A stretch of 64,000 nt of DNA. Origin: an uncultured Gemmataceae bacterium (GTDB lineage Bacteria > Planctomycetota > Planctomycetia > Gemmatales > Gemmataceae). A model generated the notes under the pieces. The model worked only from the letters and a program-made list of their open reading frames with translations. It did not search any database and was not told the DNA's origin. The stretch's first letter is position 1. The number at the start of each line of letters is the position of its first letter. Made by a program: the position numbers and the translations under genes. The stretch covers positions 61,694 to 125,693 of the forward strand of contig CALDUY010000012.1 in NCBI GenBank assembly GCA_937923405.1, written 5' to 3'. Below are positions 44,306 to 55,287 of this stretch, piece after piece.

Positions 44306-45939
44306 TGCACAAGCGATTTGACCATCTCTGGACAGAGTTTCTGGAGGGAGATCTAAAGACCGAGGAATTGGCCGAGCTGCAACAGCTGCTGGCAGAGCAA
44401 CCCGAATTGCTAGAACGAGCCGCCGATTGGTATGCCACCCACCGCGGGTTAGGATTTCTCCTCCAGCCGACCGATCCTCAGGTCGTGCGTGACGAGATCG
44501 TCCAGCGTATCGAGGCAGACCAGAAGCGATTCGTGGCCTCGGTGCGGAATCAATTGGGCCAACGCTCCAGCGTGTCGCGGAAGCCCTCTCGTCGGCTGTG
44601 GGGCTACGTGGCAGTGGCAGCGGCAGCGGTAGTGCTGACCATCGGCGTGCAATACATCGTTTGGTCATGGCTGGGCGGGGGCGCCGACCACCTAGCAGGG
44701 AGTTTCGAATACGTTGCTACTCTGATTCGTGGCGATCAGGCTGAGTGGGGATCGCGGGAGATGCCGCCAACCGGCGGACGGCTTGCACCGGGTACCTGTT
44801 CGCTCCGACGCGGATCTGCCGCGATTCAGTTCGACACAGGCACCGTGGTCATCGTGGACGCGCCTGCCGAAGTGCGTCTCGATTCGCGCAGCGGCATGAC
44901 AGTTCATCGAGGCCGGGTCTTGCTCCGCGCGGCAGAGGAAGTCGATGGTTTTCTGCTCCGAACGCCAGCTCGCGATGTGGTCGATTTGGGGACGGAGTTC
45001 GCTGTGGCAGTCGACGACACGCTCGGCACAACCGACGTTCACGTTTTGGAAGGAGCGGTGTTGACCAGCCGAGCGGGGCAAGCGAATGCAGTGTTGAAGG
45101 CGGGTCAATCAATGCGCTACTTTGAAGCCGAGCCCCAACGTGCCGAGCCAACTCCGTTTCAGCCTCAACGCCTAGTCGAACGCCTGGCTCGGATGGTGAC
45201 ACCGCCAGAGCAGTTACTCGCCCAGGAGAACATGGACTACCCCATCGGTAGCTGGCCCTTGCAGCAGCTTAATGGCGGCCTAGGGTGGGCGGACTCGTGG
45301 CGGCTTCGGTTACCTCGTGAGAACGCCGTCGAAGGTGATTCGTCCAGTGGTAAGCAGCGGATTCTCTCGGCACAAGATGCTCTGCTGGGAACAGCAGGTA
45401 ATGCCCTGGAAATGCGAGGACCGATGGGGCTAGTACGACACCTAGCTCAACCGGTCGCGATGGATCGTGACGCGATATATTACCTCAGTTTCTGGGTGCG
45501 AGCAGTTCCGGTGGCTCGAACTGGCTTGCTAACTAACCCGCAATTGGTATCTCGGGTCTCCCTTCGCGTTTCGGAAGACTGGGACGGCCAGGCGGTGGCC
45601 TTCTGGCTGAATCGCTCGGGACGACCGCAAATCAATGGCCCAACGATCGGTGGCTTTCTCGCCCAGGAAATCAAGCCGTTAACCCGTCCGTGCTTCTGGG
45701 TGGCCAAGATCGCCGCTAGCCGAAGTCAACCCGATCAAGTGTTTCTCAAAATATTTACTCCAGGCGAGCGCATTCCTGAGGAAGAGCCGTTTGAATGGAC
45801 CGTCAAGACGCATGGGTTTCACAGTGATTCGCGTTATAACGTGTTGTTCCTCAACGCAGTGAATCACGGCACGCACTGGTATGATGAAATCCGCCTGGGT
45901 ACTACCTGGGCCTCGGTAACCAAGCTCACTGGAGGATGA
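44305..45939 (+). CDS. FecR-like anti-sigma factor with C-terminal sandwich domain
   Basis: 544 residues. The N-terminal 90 residues form the cytosolic anti-sigma part (FLEGDLKTEELAELQQLLAE). One helix (YVAVAAAAVVLTIGVQYIV, about 97-115) crosses the membrane. The FecR domain follows (GTVVIVDAPAEVRLDSRSGM, VHRGRVLLRAAEEVDGFLLR, VDLGTEFAVAVDD), then a long C-terminal beta-rich region (about 300-544) ending HGTHWYDEIRLGTTWASVT, LamG-like. It should hold the sigma factor inactive until an outside signal arrives. Confidence 0.88.
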   Translation: MHKRFDHLWTEFLEGDLKTEELAELQQLLAEQPELLERAADWYATHRGLGFLLQPTDPQVVRDEIVQRIEADQKRFVASVRNQLGQRSSVSRKPSRRLWGYVAVAAAAVVLTIGVQYIVWSWLGGGADHLAGSFEYVATLIRGDQAEWGSREMPPTGGRLAPGTCSLRRGSAAIQFDTGTVVIVDAPAEVRLDSRSGMTVHRGRVLLRAAEEVDGFLLRTPARDVVDLGTEFAVAVDDTLGTTDVHVLEGAVLTSRAGQANAVLKAGQSMRYFEAEPQRAEPTPFQPQRLVERLARMVTPPEQLLAQENMDYPIGSWPLQQLNGGLGWADSWRLRLPRENAVEGDSSSGKQRILSAQDALLGTAGNALEMRGPMGLVRHLAQPVAMDRDAIYYLSFWVRAVPVARTGLLTNPQLVSRVSLRVSEDWDGQAVAFWLNRSGRPQINGPTIGGFLAQEIKPLTRPCFWVAKIAASRSQPDQVFLKIFTPGERIPEEEPFEWTVKTHGFHSDSRYNVLFLNAVNHGTHWYDEIRLGTTWASVTKLTGG

Positions 45940-46121
45940 ATCTTGGGATAGATTGCGGCATTGCGAAGATTTTGGGTAACCCCCCTAGCTCAACTGCTAT
46001 CCCAGGGGAAAGCCGACCTCGGAACGGTCTCTGGCCTCACTCTTGACTGTTGCCGTTTCAACCTATTTGCCTTGCCGAGAACCGGCTCGAGAACATTCGA
46101 GTGCATTGATGGAGTCTACTG

Positions 46122-47135
46122 ATGTCGCGATCTCTCTCCACCCGACGATCAGGCTTCACGCTGATCGAACTCCTTGTCGTAATTGCTATTATTGCGATCT
46201 TGATTGGTCTTTTATTGCCAGCCGTTCAGAAAGTGCGTGAGGCGGCAGCACGCATGCAGTCGCAAAACAACCTCAAACAGATCGCTCTATCGTGCCATGC
46301 GGCCCACGACACCCGCAACATCTTGCCGGTCGCCAACGCTCGAGCCACACCGATCACTACCGGCCATCCTCCTTACAACGGTCCCTGGCGACCGGGGGTT
46401 GATCCAGCGGTAAATCCGGGAGCCACGTTGACCCTCTTCTTCTACTTACTTCCGTTTCTGGAGCAGGACAATCTAGCTCGACTAGGCCTCAATGGCGGAC
46501 AGAGCATATTCAGTCTTCCACCTGACAACGCTCTAGTGGTGGCCCACAAAGGTATTAAGACCTTTATCTCTCCACTCGATCCCAGTATGGACGAGGTCTA
46601 CAGTATTCGCTTCGGTTGGCTCAATAACAATGCCGCTGTCGAGTGGGCACGTACCAGCTATGCCTACAATTGGCGCGTGTTCGGCAATCAGGATAAAACA
46701 GTGGTCGCTAACACGCCAACCGTTCCTTGGCACAACTCGCTGACGTTGCAAGGTGTTACCGATGGACTGACCAACACTATCTTTTTCGCCGAGAAGCGTT
46801 CGCACTGCAACAACTCAGCGCAGCCGGCCAACTCCGGTCCATCGGGGTTGGGACGTGGCAACCTATTGTTCGGTGGGCAGTGGGAAGCACGCAATGCCCC
46901 GATGTTCGCAGGGCGTACCGGCGGCGGCGTGCCACCGGCGCTGCATCCGAAGTTCCAGACGGGAGTTACCCCGGCTAATTGTAATCTCGACGTGCCGACC
47001 GCTTTCACGGCTGCTGGCTTGATTGTCGCGCTAGGGGATGGCTCAGTTCGCACCATCTCTCCAGGTATCTCGGTGCAAACGTGGAACATGGCTATTGATC
47101 CTAGCGATGGCGGCGTGCTGGGCAATGATTGGTAA
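46122..47135 (+). CDS. DUF1559 pilin-like protein
   Basis: 337 residues. Prepilin leader [20 protein letters not shown] at residues 10-29, then [30 protein letters not shown]. Middle region has [17 protein letters not shown]; the usual Cys pairs are few, and the C-terminal end is [18 protein letters not shown], a variant of the family's H-x-DG-S motif without the His. It is 182 nt after the FecR-like gene. Presumed surface-displayed pseudopilin. Confidence 0.93.
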   Translation: MSRSLSTRRSGFTLIELLVVIAIIAILIGLLLPAVQKVREAAARMQSQNNLKQIALSCHAAHDTRNILPVANARATPITTGHPPYNGPWRPGVDPAVNPGATLTLFFYLLPFLEQDNLARLGLNGGQSIFSLPPDNALVVAHKGIKTFISPLDPSMDEVYSIRFGWLNNNAAVEWARTSYAYNWRVFGNQDKTVVANTPTVPWHNSLTLQGVTDGLTNTIFFAEKRSHCNNSAQPANSGPSGLGRGNLLFGGQWEARNAPMFAGRTGGGVPPALHPKFQTGVTPANCNLDVPTAFTAAGLIVALGDGSVRTISPGISVQTWNMAIDPSDGGVLGNDW

Positions 47136-47210
47136 ACCAGACTACCGCGGCTTGCAAATCTATCTCTTGGGAGAGCCACAAGTTTTAATAATATATTGGA
47201 GATGGTATTT

Positions 47211-47666
47211 ATGACTATTATTGCCCGGGCTTGGCTCTTGCTCGGTTTTGTCCTCAGCCTTTCCCTCGTTGCCGGCTGCGGCAAACGCGATGGGCTGAAT
47301 CGAGGCGGCAAGGTGAGCGGCACCGTCTCACTGGATGGCAAGCTGATCCCCGGCGGCGTTATTCAATTTTTCTCCGCCGATGGAGTCCACGCTCCACAAG
47401 TGAACATCATGCCTAATGGTTCGTATCTGCTCATGGAACCGCCTTTGGGGCCGTGCAAAGTGGTGATCCGTACGTCGCACTTGCGGCACTTGGCCGGCAA
47501 GACCGCCTCCCAAAGGTCCAACAGTTTCCTCAACGTGGACGAGGATACTGCAACCGGCTATGCACCGGTGCCCGGCAAGTACGAGTCACCGGAATCGACC
47601 GACTTAGTCTACAATGTCCTTCCGGGAGACAGTATCTACAATATCGATCTAAAGTCGAGCCGGTGA
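47211..47666 (+). CDS. Lipoprotein with carboxypeptidase-regulatory-like (transthyretin-type) fold
   Basis: 151 residues. The signal ends SLVAGC (lipobox), then GKVSGTVSLDGKLIPGGVIQFFSADG and IMPNGSYLLMEPPLGPCKVV, the typical strand pattern of these small planctomycete lipoproteins. The last part YAPVPGKYESPESTDLVYNV is also characteristic (KY...S.L...V). Such genes nearly always follow DUF1559 genes in this group, as here (75 nt gap). ATG 47211 is taken because GGAG is 9 nt upstream; ATG 47202 is the alternative. Confidence 0.88.
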   Translation: MTIIARAWLLLGFVLSLSLVAGCGKRDGLNRGGKVSGTVSLDGKLIPGGVIQFFSADGVHAPQVNIMPNGSYLLMEPPLGPCKVVIRTSHLRHLAGKTASQRSNSFLNVDEDTATGYAPVPGKYESPESTDLVYNVLPGDSIYNIDLKSSR

Positions 47667-47699
47667 ACTTTCCTCGATTGCCGTGACGGGAGATCCGCC

Positions 47700-49328
47700 A
47701 TGAGTGCTGGTGTACTGATGCTATCTGCCGCCCTGTTCGTTCTGCTGGGATCTCCCGTCACCGTGGCTGCCGCTGAGCCGAGCAAGCCTAACGTGCTGCT
47801 CATCCTCGCCGACGATCTGGGCTTTTCCGATCTGGGCTGCTACGGCGGCGAAATCGCCACCCCCCAGCTCGACGCCCTGGCAAAGAATGGCTTGCGGTTC
47901 ACGCAGTTTTACAACACGGCGCGTTGCTGGCCCTCGCGCGCAGCGCTCTTGACCGGTTACTATGCCCAGCAGGTCCGCCGCGACACACTACCCGGCATCC
48001 CCAGCGGAACAGGCGGCAAGCGTCCGAACTGGGCCAGACTGTTGCCCGATCATCTCGCCCCACTGGATTATCGCTGTTATCACTCCGGAAAGTGGCACAT
48101 TGATGGCCCACCTCTTCAGGGCGGTTTTCATCGTTCCTACAATCTGCTTGACTTTGACCGCAACTTCGGTCCCCGCCAACACCACGAGGAGGACAAACCG
48201 CTCCCCGCGATCGATCCCAAGAGCGGTTATTACTCCAGCACGGCCATCGCCGATCATGCGATCAAGTGTCTCAAAGAACACGCTGAAAAGTATCCTGATA
48301 GACCGTTTTTCGAGTTTCTCTCGTTCATCGTGCCGCATTTTCCGCTACAGGCTCCCGCTGAGGACATCGAGAAATATCGCAAGACCTACCTCGATGGTTG
48401 GGACAAAGTACGTCAAGCACGCTGGGAACGTCTCCAAAAACTGAAGATCCCCGGAGCGTCGCTGTCGGCGGTCGAAGCCGAGGTTGGTCCACCCTATCAC
48501 TTCCCCGAGGCGCTGAAGAAACTCGGCCCCGGTGAGGTCAATCGCCCCATCCCCTGGGACAAGCTGACGCCTCAGCAGCAACGCTTCCAGGCCGAGAAGA
48601 TGGCGATTCACGCAGCGATGGTCGATCGCATGGATCGAGAGATTGGCCGAGTACTCGATCAGATCAAGCGGATGGGAGCATGGGAGAATACATTGATCCT
48701 TTTTCTCTCCGATAATGGAGCCAGTGCCGAGATCATGGTGCGTGGCGACGGCCACGAGGCCAATGCCGCGCCGGGTTCCGCTGGGTCGTACCTGTGCCTG
48801 GGGCCAGGCTGGTCGACGGTGGCCAACACGCCATTTCGCCGCCACAAAACCTGGGTCCACGAAGGCGGCATTACCACTCCGTTGATCGTTCACTGGCCCA
48901 AGGGCATCGGGGCAGCGGGCGAGTTCCGGCACACTCCGGCGCACGTCATCGACGTGGTGCCGACCATCTTGGCCGCTGCCCACGGTAAACCACTGACACG
49001 TTGGAACGACGAACCACTCCCGCCGATGGCTGGCAAGAGTCTGTTGCCGGTCTTTGCTCGCGACGAGGGCCCGCTGCATGAGACGCTATGGTGGTTGCAC
49101 GAGGGCAACCGAGCACTGCGCGCGGGTGATTGGAAAATCGTCGCTGCTGGAAAGGCCAGCCCTTGGGAACTGTACGACCTGAGCGTCGATCGCTCGGAGA
49201 CACGCAACCTGGCTTCGGAGAACACCGAGAAGGTGCGCGAGCTAGCGGCTCTGTGGGAGAAGCAACTGGCCGAGTTCACCGCTCTGGCCAAGAAGGATCT
49301 GCCCGCGAGCAAGCCCAAGGGAAAGTAG
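47700..49328 (+). CDS. Secreted arylsulfatase-type sulfatase
   Basis: 542 residues with a signal peptide ending VTVAAAE. Sulfatase family S1 landmarks: KPNVLLILADDLGFSDLGCY (metal Asp-Asp), the formylglycine site CWPSRAALLTG (Cys about 80, CxPSR), GKWHID, LILFLSDNGASAE, and HEGGITTPLIVHWP. An FGE-type maturase must convert the Cys; none is in the window. It hydrolyses sulfate esters, probably on algal or other sulfated polysaccharides. It is 33 nt after the lipoprotein gene, so part of the same transcript. Confidence 0.95.
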   Translation: MSAGVLMLSAALFVLLGSPVTVAAAEPSKPNVLLILADDLGFSDLGCYGGEIATPQLDALAKNGLRFTQFYNTARCWPSRAALLTGYYAQQVRRDTLPGIPSGTGGKRPNWARLLPDHLAPLDYRCYHSGKWHIDGPPLQGGFHRSYNLLDFDRNFGPRQHHEEDKPLPAIDPKSGYYSSTAIADHAIKCLKEHAEKYPDRPFFEFLSFIVPHFPLQAPAEDIEKYRKTYLDGWDKVRQARWERLQKLKIPGASLSAVEAEVGPPYHFPEALKKLGPGEVNRPIPWDKLTPQQQRFQAEKMAIHAAMVDRMDREIGRVLDQIKRMGAWENTLILFLSDNGASAEIMVRGDGHEANAAPGSAGSYLCLGPGWSTVANTPFRRHKTWVHEGGITTPLIVHWPKGIGAAGEFRHTPAHVIDVVPTILAAAHGKPLTRWNDEPLPPMAGKSLLPVFARDEGPLHETLWWLHEGNRALRAGDWKIVAAGKASPWELYDLSVDRSETRNLASENTEKVRELAALWEKQLAEFTALAKKDLPASKPKGK

Positions 49329-49487
49329 TAGGCTCACGCCAGCTTGACGTCAGGTTTTCAGGACGTTATACCCCTCGCTCCCACAGATGCGAGGAATTCT
49401 GTCATGCTGAAGCATTCAGCCAATCCAGTTTTCCTTTCGCTCCTTCGGGGAGAAAGGGCAGGGGGGCGGGGAAAAGGCGCAGTAGCC

Positions 49488-50423
49488 ATGCCGCTTTCCA
49501 CCGTCCGGTGGTTGCTGTTGGTACTGGGCACAGTACTGCTATCGGCGTCACCAGGTTTTACTCAGACTCCCGAGATTCTGCACGTGCCGGAAGTCGCCTC
49601 GTTTCTCCATCAGCCAACCCGTCTAACATGGCCGGAGAGCAGCAACGGCGAACGGTCGCGCAAGTGGCAAGAATCGTCGCGGGGTGATGACGACGAGCGT
49701 GAGGAGCGACCGCGCCCCGGACCGAATGTTCCCGAGCCGATGGTCTTCGATCTGATTCGTCCGCTAGGGGTGCGGCAGGGTGAGTTGGAAGCGAACGTCT
49801 TAGGGTTTATACCGTTTCGTCGAGTCAAGACACGCACGCCGCAGTTCTCCTTCATCACAGGAGCGGACCAGAGTACCAAGAAACGCACTCCCTTCGAATG
49901 GGCACCAGAAATCGAATATGGCGTGTTCGACAATTTTGCCGTCGAGTTTGAACTACCGATGAGTCTGGGCCAGGTAGAGGCGTTCAAGCTCGCCGCTCAG
50001 TACACGTTCGGCACAGGGTTCGACGAGCAGTTCATCCACGGCATTCAGGGGATTCTGTTCATCGACCGCACCAATGGTGCCGTCACTCCGACTTTGTTGT
50101 ACCTGACTGCTCTGCGATTCGATCCGGTATATAGCCTGCAAACGATGCTCGGCTTCAGCCACGAGTTCGGCAGCGACAACCCAATGAGTCCCACCTTGAT
50201 CCTGTTCAACCTGGCCGTGTTCGCCGAGCTAGACAAGCTCTGGACCGTGGGGTTCGAGACAAACTACATCGCCGATCTGGACGGCACCGCGGGTTTGCTC
50301 TTCATGCCGCAGGTTCACTGGAACCCAACTGAAAAATTCACTCTCCAGGTGGGGGTTGGCACGCGCGCCCAGGAGGGCAGTTTCATCGGTGAAGGAGTCT
50401 TCCGCGTGATCCAGGAGTTCTGA
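49488..50423 (+). CDS. Predicted outer-membrane beta-barrel protein
   Basis: 311 residues from ATG 49488. Signal peptide MPLSTVRWLLLVLGTVLLSA, then a charged linker with a Glu/Arg/Asp run (GDDDEREERPRPGPNVPEP), and amphipathic strands from about residue 85: FEWAPEIEYGVFDNFAVEFE, GEGVFRVIQEF at the end with terminal Phe. It resembles transporter-like barrels of unknown specificity. The frame is open from 49344 with another ATG at 49404, but the signal peptide fits 49488. It follows the sulfatase by 159 nt. Confidence 0.75.
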   Translation: MPLSTVRWLLLVLGTVLLSASPGFTQTPEILHVPEVASFLHQPTRLTWPESSNGERSRKWQESSRGDDDEREERPRPGPNVPEPMVFDLIRPLGVRQGELEANVLGFIPFRRVKTRTPQFSFITGADQSTKKRTPFEWAPEIEYGVFDNFAVEFELPMSLGQVEAFKLAAQYTFGTGFDEQFIHGIQGILFIDRTNGAVTPTLLYLTALRFDPVYSLQTMLGFSHEFGSDNPMSPTLILFNLAVFAELDKLWTVGFETNYIADLDGTAGLLFMPQVHWNPTEKFTLQVGVGTRAQEGSFIGEGVFRVIQEF

Positions 50424-51062
50424 CCTCTCTGACCTGCTTTGCAGGGGCACTTGATTCGTACTTCTGGTGCCTCCTCGGTTTGATACATACTTTGGCGAGC
50501 AATCTTCGCTCATTGGCGTGTTTGCCACCTTCTTCAAACGGTAGGCATGAGATCAGCTCTTACGGTAGCGTCGAGTAGAGGTTGGCTTGGGAGCAGGTGT
50601 CGTCTCCTAGTTCAGCCGTTCCACCAACGCTTCCAGCGTCGGACACAGAATCGCGAAGGTATGCAGGTCGTCGAGTTTCCTCTGTTGTGTGACGCCCTGG
50701 AGGCTGGCGCGGCTCTCGTCGGACGGTTTGCCGAACCGTACAGAATGGCTCGTTCGATGTCCTTTCAGGTACGAACGGCCTGAGCTTCTTCGACGATTTC
50801 CTTGATTTCGGGGGATTCGATGATTTCGGGGGATTCGATCATCGATTCTCTCCGCATGAACAGATTCAACAACACTGCTGTAAGGCAACGATGGCGATGA
50901 CCTTTACGGAATCCTCACTATCTGCTTGCCGAAGGGTTGGAGTTCTGGGTAGATTAACAGTGTTCTCCCCCGCGCACTCTCCACGACCGGGACTTTGGCT
51001 CCATCATTGGGTTTCATTCAACATAGATTGGCCCACGCATTCTCTCTCTTCGGGATGGTTAG
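50424..51062. other. 639-nt gap with minus-strand gene debris
   Basis: No intact gene. On the minus strand, a short frame from ATG 50857 reads MRRESMIESPEIIESPEIKE and stops at 50765, and the following sequence in another frame (YLKGHRTSHSVRFG, LDDLHTFAILCPTLEALVER, stop 50607) looks like the end of a small protein. The rest upstream of 51063 should contain the promoter of the MoxR operon. Confidence 0.4.
50804..50839. repeat. Perfect 18-nt tandem duplication
   Basis: GATTTCGGGGGATTCGAT occurs twice back to back (50804-50821 and 50822-50839). On the minus strand this is a 6-codon in-frame repeat within a short reading frame. Confidence 0.9.
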
Positions 51063-52081
<1,019 letters not shown>

Positions 52082-52082
<1 letters not shown>

Positions 52083-52966
52083 TGACGCTCACACTGAATC
52101 CCGAGGTTCTCTCTCGTGCCGAGTCGCTCGGCTTGAAGGCTCGCGGCATCGTCGAGGGCTTGCGCATCGGCGAACACAAAAGCCCGTTCAAGGGCTTCTC
52201 CGTCGAGTTCGTCCAACACCGCGAGTATGTCCCCGGCGATGACATCCGCCACATCGATTGGAAGAGCTACGGCCGTAGCGAACGCTACACGATCAAACAG
52301 TACGAACAAGAGACGAATTTCATCGGTCATGTGGTTGTTGATGCCAGCCGTTCGATGCTCTATGGCGAGGGCCAGACGAACAAGTTGGAGTACGCTAAGC
52401 TGCTGGCCGCCACGCTGTCGTATCTGATCATTCATCAGCGCGATACAGTAGCGCTGAACGTCTTCGATGCGGGATGGCGAGTGCGGCTGCCAGCGTCGAG
52501 TCAGCCCGGCCATGTGCAGACGATCCTCCGCACGTTGGAGGAGGTCGAGCCACGCGACAAGGGGAGCATCGGCCCGTTGCTGTCAGACCTGGCCCAGCAG
52601 TCACGGCGGCGCGGCCTGGTCTTTCTTCTCAGCGATTGTTTCGACGACGTGGCCTCGCTGCTCAATGGCCTATCTCACTTGCGTTTCCAGGGGCACGAGG
52701 TGACGGTGTTTCACGTTCTGCATCCCGACGAGATTGCTTTTCCCTTTGAGGGCATGACGCGCTTTATCGCTCTGGAGGACATCGTCAAAGTGCTGACCCG
52801 ACCGCGTCAGATTCGCGGAGCCTATCTGCGAGCCTTGGAAACCTACCTGCGGGAGTTCACTGCTGGCTGCCAGGCCAATCGGGTCGATTACGTTCTGGCC
52901 GACACTTCACGCGACCTGAAGGAAACGCTGGTCGGTTGGCTAGCGCGGAGATTACAGATGGGATAA
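52082..52966 (+). CDS. DUF58 protein
   Basis: 294 residues. The DUF58 motif EYVPGDDIRHIDWKSYGRSE is at about 49-68, followed by a degenerate VWA-like fold (HVVVDASRSMLYG, with DxSxS). No membrane helix, so cytosolic or membrane-peripheral. DUF58 proteins nearly always pair with MoxR as substrate or adaptor. Translationally coupled to the MoxR gene by 1-nt overlap. Confidence 0.95.
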
Positions 52967-53028
52967 CTCGCTTGTGTTCGCCTCCGAATTGGAGAGCAGG
53001 GACCGATAGCTAAGCGAATGAGGAGTCG

Positions 53029-55275
53029 ATGACGTTTCTGGCACCGTACATGCTCTGGGGCACACTGGCGGCGGGCATTCCGATCGCGCTGCACTTCTTC
53101 TATCGCAGTCGGCATCGCGACGTGCCCTGGGGGGCAATGAAGTTTCTCCTCACCGCCATCGAACAGACCAGCCGTCGCCTGCGCTTCCAAGAACTGGTGC
53201 TGCTGTTGCTGCGTGTGTTTCTCGTGGTGTTGCTGGCGGTGGCTCTGGCTCGACCATCAATCAGCAGTTCCACTCGCAGTGGGCGAGGGGACGCGGTGGA
53301 TGCCGTGCTGATCCTAGACACATCGCTGAGCATGGGAACGCGGGTCGGCGTCGCTCCGGGGACCGGGGACGAAGTCTACGCTGCCAGTCTTCGTCAGTTG
53401 GCCGGTGAGGATGGCGCGGTGCGTGCCTTCGATCGTGCCCGAGCGGCGGCCTTGGCGATCCTGGCCGCGCTTCCGCCGCAATCCACGGTGCAGATCATCA
53501 CCGCTTCCGATCGAGCCACGCTGCTAGGGCCGCGCTCCCCCTCCCATCTGGACGAGGCGCGAACGCTGCTGGAACAGGCCGAATTGACCGACCTGGGCAG
53601 TGACTTTCTGCCGGCCCTGCGACTCGCGGTCGAAACTATCGAGGCTGGCTCATCGCCCAACAAGGAACTGTACCTGCTCAGCGACATGCAACGGACTGGC
53701 TTTGAGACGCGGCTGAGTTCGCTGATCGAACAGTTCGACGGGCTACGCCGTCAGTGTAGCCTCTATTTCGTCCATTGCGGAGCGGATAAGGTGAGCAATG
53801 TCACTCTGTCGGGCATTTTGCCGCAGTCCGCGCCGCGTACCGGGGAGCGCGGCGACTTCGTCGTCCTGGTCCGCAACACCGGCCAAACCAGCATTCGCAA
53901 TCTCACGCTGACACTGGAAATCGACGGCAATAGTGCGACCCGCGACACACAAGCGATCGTCGAGATTCGACCTGGTGAAACGCGGGCAGTGGGGCTGTCG
54001 GTGCCAATCGACAAGCCGGGGCTGCATGTGCTGACGGCTCGTGTCCGCACGGATGATCTCGAGGCCGACAATCGCTTCGATCAACTTCTCAACGTCACCG
54101 ATCGCGTCGGGATCTTGCTCGTCGATGGCACACCGGATCCGCGCGATCCGCGACGCTCGGGCAGTTTCTTTTTGCGGCATGCCCTCGATCCTGCTCCGGC
54201 AGAAGCGACGCTGCCAGTGACCGTGGTCAGCCCGGAGCGCGTGACGCCAGCGGATCTGGGCGGTAAGGAACTCTGTCTGCTCGTCAACGTGCGGTTGGAA
54301 GCCTCGGGCAAGGAGGGCGGCCACGTCTCGCCGGAATTCGTCCGAGCATTGGGCACGTTCGTTCGTGAGGGGCGGTCACTGGTTCTTTTCGCGGGCGATC
54401 GCGTGGTTCCCGAGGTGTACAACCGCTTGCTGGACGATCAACAACAGTTGCTTCCATTTCGGATTGCGAAAATCGAGAATGCGCCGTCTGAGGCCCCCTT
54501 CTTGATTGATCGCAAGAGTGCGGTCGGTTCCCCCTACCAGCGCTTTGCAGACGAGCGGGGCTATGCGGGGATGGATCGCATCGAGGTGCGGCGGTTGCTA
54601 GCGCTGGAACTGGACGATACCGTTGGGGCCAGTGAATCGAAGGTATTGCTCCGCTATGTTGGCGGAAAGCCGGTTGTGGTCAGTCGCAAGCGCCCCGGAC
54701 AGGGTGAAGTGATGCTCTTTACCACGTCGGTCAGCGATCCGCTCTGGTCGGATTGGTTCATCAGCCCGGCGTTCGTGCCGTTTGTTCAGGAAACACTGGG
54801 CTATCTGCTCGAAGATCGGCCGCGCACGTTGAATCGCGTGGTGGGCGAGCCGTTGACCCTTCCTGTCGCTGCCGACGCAGCGGAGGGGGCTTATGATCTG
54901 GTGCAACCGGATGGCACGCGGCGTCGCCTGGGCTATCCCCAAAGCGAAGGCGGTAGAATGGTCGTCACTGCGGATGGCCTCTCCCGAGCGGGGTTGTATC
55001 GCATCGTTGCTGTCGGCGCGGAACCAGCCGACGAGCCAACTTTTGCTGTCGTGCCGGACTTGCGTGAAACAGAAAATCTAGAGCGGTTTACTCCGGAACA
55101 GTTGAATCAACAACTGGGTTTCGACGTCGTCCATCTGCTCGCCGCCGACGATGGCTCGGTCTTCTCCGGCACGGCGCGGTTTCGCCACGAGTGGACTCCG
55201 TGGCTGTTAGGGTTGCTGGTGGTGGTGGTGGTGGTAGAGATGGTGTTTGCCTGGCACTGTGGGCGTTCGTGGTGA
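53029..55275 (+). CDS. BatA-like N-terminal membrane protein with VWA domain
   Basis: 748 residues. N-terminal two-helix BatA segment (FLAPYMLWGTLAAGIPIALH and FQELVLLLLRVFLVVLLAVA), then a VWA domain with MIDAS start AVLILDTSLSMG (DxSxS) and LYLLSDMQRTG. A beta-sandwich (about 250-340), a glutamine-amidotransferase-like domain (RVGILLVDGTPDPR; FVREGRSLVLFAGDR) and a C-terminal helix (WLLGLLVVVVVVEMVFAW) follow. This is the 'aerotolerance regulator' type organisation. It faces the periplasm and is probably the client of the MoxR ATPase. The C-terminal helix contains a run of six Val codons (GTG repeats). Confidence 0.92.
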   Translation: MTFLAPYMLWGTLAAGIPIALHFFYRSRHRDVPWGAMKFLLTAIEQTSRRLRFQELVLLLLRVFLVVLLAVALARPSISSSTRSGRGDAVDAVLILDTSLSMGTRVGVAPGTGDEVYAASLRQLAGEDGAVRAFDRARAAALAILAALPPQSTVQIITASDRATLLGPRSPSHLDEARTLLEQAELTDLGSDFLPALRLAVETIEAGSSPNKELYLLSDMQRTGFETRLSSLIEQFDGLRRQCSLYFVHCGADKVSNVTLSGILPQSAPRTGERGDFVVLVRNTGQTSIRNLTLTLEIDGNSATRDTQAIVEIRPGETRAVGLSVPIDKPGLHVLTARVRTDDLEADNRFDQLLNVTDRVGILLVDGTPDPRDPRRSGSFFLRHALDPAPAEATLPVTVVSPERVTPADLGGKELCLLVNVRLEASGKEGGHVSPEFVRALGTFVREGRSLVLFAGDRVVPEVYNRLLDDQQQLLPFRIAKIENAPSEAPFLIDRKSAVGSPYQRFADERGYAGMDRIEVRRLLALELDDTVGASESKVLLRYVGGKPVVVSRKRPGQGEVMLFTTSVSDPLWSDWFISPAFVPFVQETLGYLLEDRPRTLNRVVGEPLTLPVAADAAEGAYDLVQPDGTRRRLGYPQSEGGRMVVTADGLSRAGLYRIVAVGAEPADEPTFAVVPDLRETENLERFTPEQLNQQLGFDVVHLLAADDGSVFSGTARFRHEWTPWLLGLLVVVVVVEMVFAWHCGRSW

Positions 55276-55287
55276 GAGGAACTGTGC

